Assembly: GCA_903872005.1 (NCBI GenBank)
Contig: CAIQJD010000523.1
Location: 1-9,349 of the forward strand
Reading direction: 5' to 3'
Source: an uncultured bacterium
Lineage (GTDB): Bacteria > Chloroflexota > Anaerolineae > JACIWP01
Length of the DNA stretch: 9,349 nt
Positions 6,197-9,349 of this stretch are shown in pieces. Within the stretch, counting starts at the first letter, position 1. Each line of letters starts with the position of its first letter. The notes under the pieces were generated by a model. It saw only the letters and a program-made list of their open reading frames with translations. It ran no database searches and was not told the DNA's origin. The translations under genes were made by a program, and so were the position numbers.

Positions 6197-8002
6197 TCAG
6201 CGCGCTTGCGCCTCGATATACTCCAACGATTGGTGGCGGAAATAGGTGCTGTATAACTCGGCGTAATGGCCGCCCTGGGCCATCAGGCTGGCGTGGGTCC
6301 CTTCGCCGATGATGGCGCCGCGATCCATGACGATGATGCGGTCTGCATTCTTGATCGTGGAAAGGCGGTGGGCGATGACGATGGCGGTGCGGCCGGCCAT
6401 GATCGCTTCCAGTCCCTCCTGGATTTGCGTCTCGGTGAAGGGGTCTACGCTGGCCGTGGCTTCGTCGAGGATGAAGATGGCCGGATCCTTGAGCAACACG
6501 CGGGCCAGGGCGACCAGTTGGCGTTGGCCCATGGAGAGGTTGGCGCCGCGCTCGCCGACGTCGGTATCCAGGCCGGCCGGCAGATCGCCCAGCCAATCGC
6601 CATTGCTGATATGCATGGCCGCCTCGCGCACGGCGACGTCGTCGGCTTCGGGCCGGCCGTAGCGGATGTTGTCGCGCACGCTGCCCGAGAAGAGGAAGGG
6701 CTCCTGGGGGACGACGCCGATGCGCCGGCGATATTGGGTCAGGTCAAGGGTGCGGATATCGCGTCCGTCAATGCGTATCTCGCCGGCCTGATATTCGTAG
6801 AAGCGGGCCGTCAGCCGGCCGATGCTGCTCTTGCCGGCGCCGGTGTGGCCGACCAATGCCACTGTCTCGCCGGGGCGGATGTCCAGCGAGAAATCGGGCA
6901 GGACGATTTCCGCGCCGGTGTAGGTCAGGCGCACGTGGCTGAATTCGATGCGTCCCTCGATCTGCTCCACGGGCTGGTGGTCGGTCTGAATGACTTTCGG
7001 ATCGGCGTCAATCAGGGCGAAGACGCGCTCGGCTGCCGATAGCCCATCCTGGAACTGGCTCCAGAAGCTGGCGATGCCGAGCAACGGCCACCAGTAGAAG
7101 CCGACCGCTTGCATGAAGAGGTACCAGTTGCCCGGGCTGACCACGCCGCCGCGCGTTGTCAGGCCGCCGGCGTAGACGAGGCCGGCCACGGCCAGGCCGG
7201 AAACCAGCTCCATGACCGGGAAGATCGTATCCAGGGTCAGGCCGCGACGCATCCCCACCTGAAAGGCTTGCTTATTGTTGCCCTCAAAGGTAGCGTAGAT
7301 GGCCGGTTCCTGGCGGAAGCTCTTCGCCACCACGATGCCGCTGATGGATTCCTGAATCTGGGCATTGATCTTGGCCGTGACGCGCCGGGCGTGCTGCGTG
7401 ACGGTGCGGGCGATGCGCCGGAAGCCGAGGGCAATGCCGAGGGCCAGAGGAGACATGACTAATAGCAGGAAGGTGAGCCAAGCGTTGATGGTGAAGAGCC
7501 AGGCGCTCAGGATGACGATGAGCAAGACCTGGCTGACCAGATCGAGGATCAGATTGACGATATCGGTGAAGTCTTGCGTGTCCGAAGTGATGCGGCTGAC
7601 GATTTTGCCCGAAGGATGGGCGTCGAAGAAGGAGAGGTCGTGCCGGATGGCGGCCGCGAAGACGTCTTCGCGCATTTGCAGGACGACGTCGCCAATGACG
7701 CGAGCGGCGATGCGCTGGCGGGTATAGTTGAAGACCCAGGCCGCGAGGCCGACGACCAGCGTGCCGGCGACCAGGAGCAGCATGCGGCCGGTGGATGGGT
7801 CGGCGGCGACCAGGTCAATGGAGCGAGAGATGATGATCGGCCCGCCGGTGCCGGCGGCCGAGTTCAGCGTGATCGCCAGGGCTACCAGCAGCATCTTGCG
7901 CCAGTGCGGCCGGAAATAGGCGATGACGCGGCACAGGAGTTGCCGGTCGCTATAGGTGCGGTCGTATTCTTCTGTTTCGAGTCCGTCTAAGATGAAACCC
8001 AT
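6197..8002 (-). CDS. ABC exporter half-transporter with the catalytic Glu (TM288/BmrD-like)
   Basis: This 601-residue type IV exporter half has a transmembrane domain with about six helices (near 37-64, 75-92, 150-170, 174-194, 260-281 and 292-314), then a nucleotide-binding domain. ATPase motifs are complete: Walker A GHTGAGKS (385-392, Lys391), Q-loop VPQEPF (Gln433), Walker B FILDEATASVD (510-520) with the catalytic Glu514, and the switch His545 in IAHRLS. The signature is LSMGQ (489-493) instead of LSGGQ. Together with the upstream gene this matches heterodimeric exporters: this half supplies the active Walker site and the altered signature, while the partner supplies the canonical signature. 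The two genes are 5 nt apart and probably translationally coupled, since only a weak GAG precedes the ATG. The substrate is unknown; drugs, lipids or lipid-linked sugars are all possible for this family. Confidence 0.93.
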   Translation of the reverse strand: MGFILDGLETEEYDRTYSDRQLLCRVIAYFRPHWRKMLLVALAITLNSAAGTGGPIIISRSIDLVAADPSTGRMLLLVAGTLVVGLAAWVFNYTRQRIAARVIGDVVLQMREDVFAAAIRHDLSFFDAHPSGKIVSRITSDTQDFTDIVNLILDLVSQVLLIVILSAWLFTINAWLTFLLLVMSPLALGIALGFRRIARTVTQHARRVTAKINAQIQESISGIVVAKSFRQEPAIYATFEGNNKQAFQVGMRRGLTLDTIFPVMELVSGLAVAGLVYAGGLTTRGGVVSPGNWYLFMQAVGFYWWPLLGIASFWSQFQDGLSAAERVFALIDADPKVIQTDHQPVEQIEGRIEFSHVRLTYTGAEIVLPDFSLDIRPGETVALVGHTGAGKSSIGRLTARFYEYQAGEIRIDGRDIRTLDLTQYRRRIGVVPQEPFLFSGSVRDNIRYGRPEADDVAVREAAMHISNGDWLGDLPAGLDTDVGERGANLSMGQRQLVALARVLLKDPAIFILDEATASVDPFTETQIQEGLEAIMAGRTAIVIAHRLSTIKNADRIIVMDRGAIIGEGTHASLMAQGGHYAELYSTYFRHQSLEYIEAQAR

Positions 8003-8007
8003 GCTGA

Positions 8008-9349
8008 TTACTCATATCGGGCGAAGATACGGCGGTAGGCGGCGCAGCGCGCCAGCAACTCTTCGTGCGTCCCCTGGTCGAGCAGCTCGCCGCGATCCAG
8101 TACCAGGATGCGGTCGGCCCAGCGAATCTGACTGATGCGATGGGTGATCAGGAAGGTCGTGCGCTCCCGGCTGATGCGGCGCATGGCGCGCTGAATCTGG
8201 TCTTCGGTGGCGCTGTCAATGGCGCTGGTGCTGTCGTCCAGGATCAGGATGCGCGGGTTGGTCAGGAAGGCGCGGGCGATGGCGATGCGCTGACGCTGGC
8301 CGCCAGAAAGGGTCACGCCGCGCTCGCCGACCTCGGTCTGATAGCCGGCGCTGAAGCTCGTGATGAACTCGTGGGCCTGCGCCTCGCCGGCGGCGCGCTC
8401 AATCTCCGCCTGTGTTGCCGTGGCGCAGCCGAAGGCGATATTTTCGGCGATGGTGCGCGAGAAGAGAAAGACATCCTGCTCAATCGTGGAGATTTGCGAG
8501 CGCAGCGATTCCAGGTTCCACTCGCGCACGTCTATGCCATCCACCAGCACGCGGCCGGCGCTGACATCGAAGATGCGGTTGATCAGGCGGGTCAGCGAGG
8601 TCTTGCCGGAGCCGGTGCGGCCGACGATAGCAATGGTCTCGCCGGGGCGGGCCGTGAAGTTGACGCCCTTGAGGGTCGCGGCTTCGTGATAGCCGAAGCT
8701 GACATCCTCGAAGCGCACTTCGCCTTCAATCGGCTTGGCGATGCCGGTCGGATTGTCGTCCAGCTCGGTCTCGGTGTTGATCAGTTCCAGGATGCGCCGC
8801 GCGCCGGCGACGCCGGTCTGCACCAGGTTGAACGAGAAGATCGAAATCCAGGTCGGAAAGCGCAGCGTGCCAAACAGTCCCAGGAAGGCGACGACCTGGC
8901 CCAGCGTGATGGCGCCGGCCCGCCAGAGGAGCAGCGCATGAAGGAAGCTGCCGGCCCAGGCCATGCTGAACATCAGGATGGGGAGGTAGCGCGCCTGAAT
9001 TTCGCCTTGCCGGACGAACAGGTTGCGGTATTTGCGGGCGTTGTCGGTGAAGCGCAGCCACTCGCTCTTTTCCTGGGAGTTGGCCTTGACCACTTCGATG
9101 CCGGCGATGGCTTCTGCCAGGCCGGCGTTCATCGTGCCGAACTGGTCGCGCTGCGCGTCGGCCACCGGGTTGAGCCGGCGGTTGTAGTCCAGCAGCGTGA
9201 TGGCAAGGGTGACCAGGAAGAGCGCCGGCACGAGGAGCAATTCAAAGCGCAAGCGCGCGATCATGATGATGGGGACGATGATGCCCATGGCCGAGTCGGT
9301 GAGCAGCATGATGCCGGGGCTGAGCATGATGTTCAGCATGTGGACGTCG
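8008..9349 (-). CDS. ABC exporter half-transporter with degenerate catalytic site (TM287/BmrC-like), 5' truncated by window
   Basis: The last 446 residues of an ABC exporter half are visible. The frame runs off the window edge, so about 130-150 N-terminal residues (TM1-TM2) are missing and the true start is not seen; residue numbers here count from the Met codon at 9339. The membrane part includes helices at about 11-28 and 33-50 and another pair near 120-170. The nucleotide-binding domain has Walker A GRTGSGKT (240-247), Gln288 in IEQDVFLFS, a canonical LSGGQ (344-348), and His400 in ITHRIS. Walker B reads LILDDSTSAID, so the catalytic Glu is replaced by Asp369. This is the known hallmark of the degenerate site in heterodimeric exporters such as TM287/288 and BmrCD. 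The partner gene begins 5 nt downstream, so the pair should form one transporter with one strongly hydrolysing site. Confidence 0.92.
   Translation of the reverse strand, partial: DVHMLNIMLSPGIMLLTDSAMGIIVPIIMIARLRFELLLVPALFLVTLAITLLDYNRRLNPVADAQRDQFGTMNAGLAEAIAGIEVVKANSQEKSEWLRFTDNARKYRNLFVRQGEIQARYLPILMFSMAWAGSFLHALLLWRAGAITLGQVVAFLGLFGTLRFPTWISIFSFNLVQTGVAGARRILELINTETELDDNPTGIAKPIEGEVRFEDVSFGYHEAATLKGVNFTARPGETIAIVGRTGSGKTSLTRLINRIFDVSAGRVLVDGIDVREWNLESLRSQISTIEQDVFLFSRTIAENIAFGCATATQAEIERAAGEAQAHEFITSFSAGYQTEVGERGVTLSGGQRQRIAIARAFLTNPRILILDDSTSAIDSATEDQIQRAMRRISRERTTFLITHRISQIRWADRILVLDRGELLDQGTHEELLARCAAYRRIFARYE

Noticed and set aside
6266..7042. A 258-codon plus-strand frame
   Set aside because: It is antisense to the conserved nucleotide-binding domain of the ABC exporter and has no recognisable domain.

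Overview
The window is a compact, high-GC bacterial segment with every credible gene on the minus strand, so transcription runs from high to low coordinates. It carries the end of an ABC exporter operon followed by an extracellular/capsular polysaccharide regulation and assembly cluster. Intergenic gaps are short (the longest is 92 nt) and there is no gene-free stretch over 300 bases. The GC-rich codon use, the dense GCCGGC palindromes, and the Gram-positive-style split of the polysaccharide regulators (separate membrane co-polymerase, tyrosine kinase and PHP-type phosphatase) suggest a Chloroflexota-like bacterium. No outer-membrane polysaccharide export protein is visible. This placement is inference and was not tested by any search.

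Layout in the direction of transcription: (1) 9349-8008, first half of a heterodimeric ABC exporter, cut by the window edge; (2) 8002-6197, its partner half-transporter, only 5 nt downstream; (3) 6133-4994, a GT4-family glycosyltransferase with a GTG start, preceded by a plausible promoter; (4) 4941-4213, a divergent Wzz/CpsC-like chain-length protein; (5) 4120-3410 and (6) 3383-2688, two tandem, clearly duplicated Wzz/CpsC-like proteins (about 66% identical by hand count), with a second possible promoter before the first of them; (7) 2640-1960, a CpsD/CapB-type tyrosine kinase; (8) 1976-1170, a CpsB/YwqE-type PHP phosphatase whose likely start overlaps the kinase's tyrosine tail; (9) 1125-61, a long-form StrD-like glucose-1-phosphate thymidylyltransferase. 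A perfect 24-bp hairpin built from 9-bp units lies just past the last stop codon.

How the genes fit together (family knowledge plus inference): the nucleotidyltransferase supplies dTDP-glucose for activated deoxysugars, and the glycosyltransferase adds a sugar to a growing repeat unit. The Wzz-like proteins set polymer length and activate the kinase, and the PHP phosphatase reverses tyrosine phosphorylation. The exporter's substrate cannot be read from sequence; it may belong to the polysaccharide pathway or simply be a neighbour. No flippase (Wzx), polymerase (Wzy) or initiating sugar-phosphate transferase is in the window. The most distinctive points are three co-polymerase-like proteins served by one visible kinase, the kinase/phosphatase overlap, and the nested hairpin.
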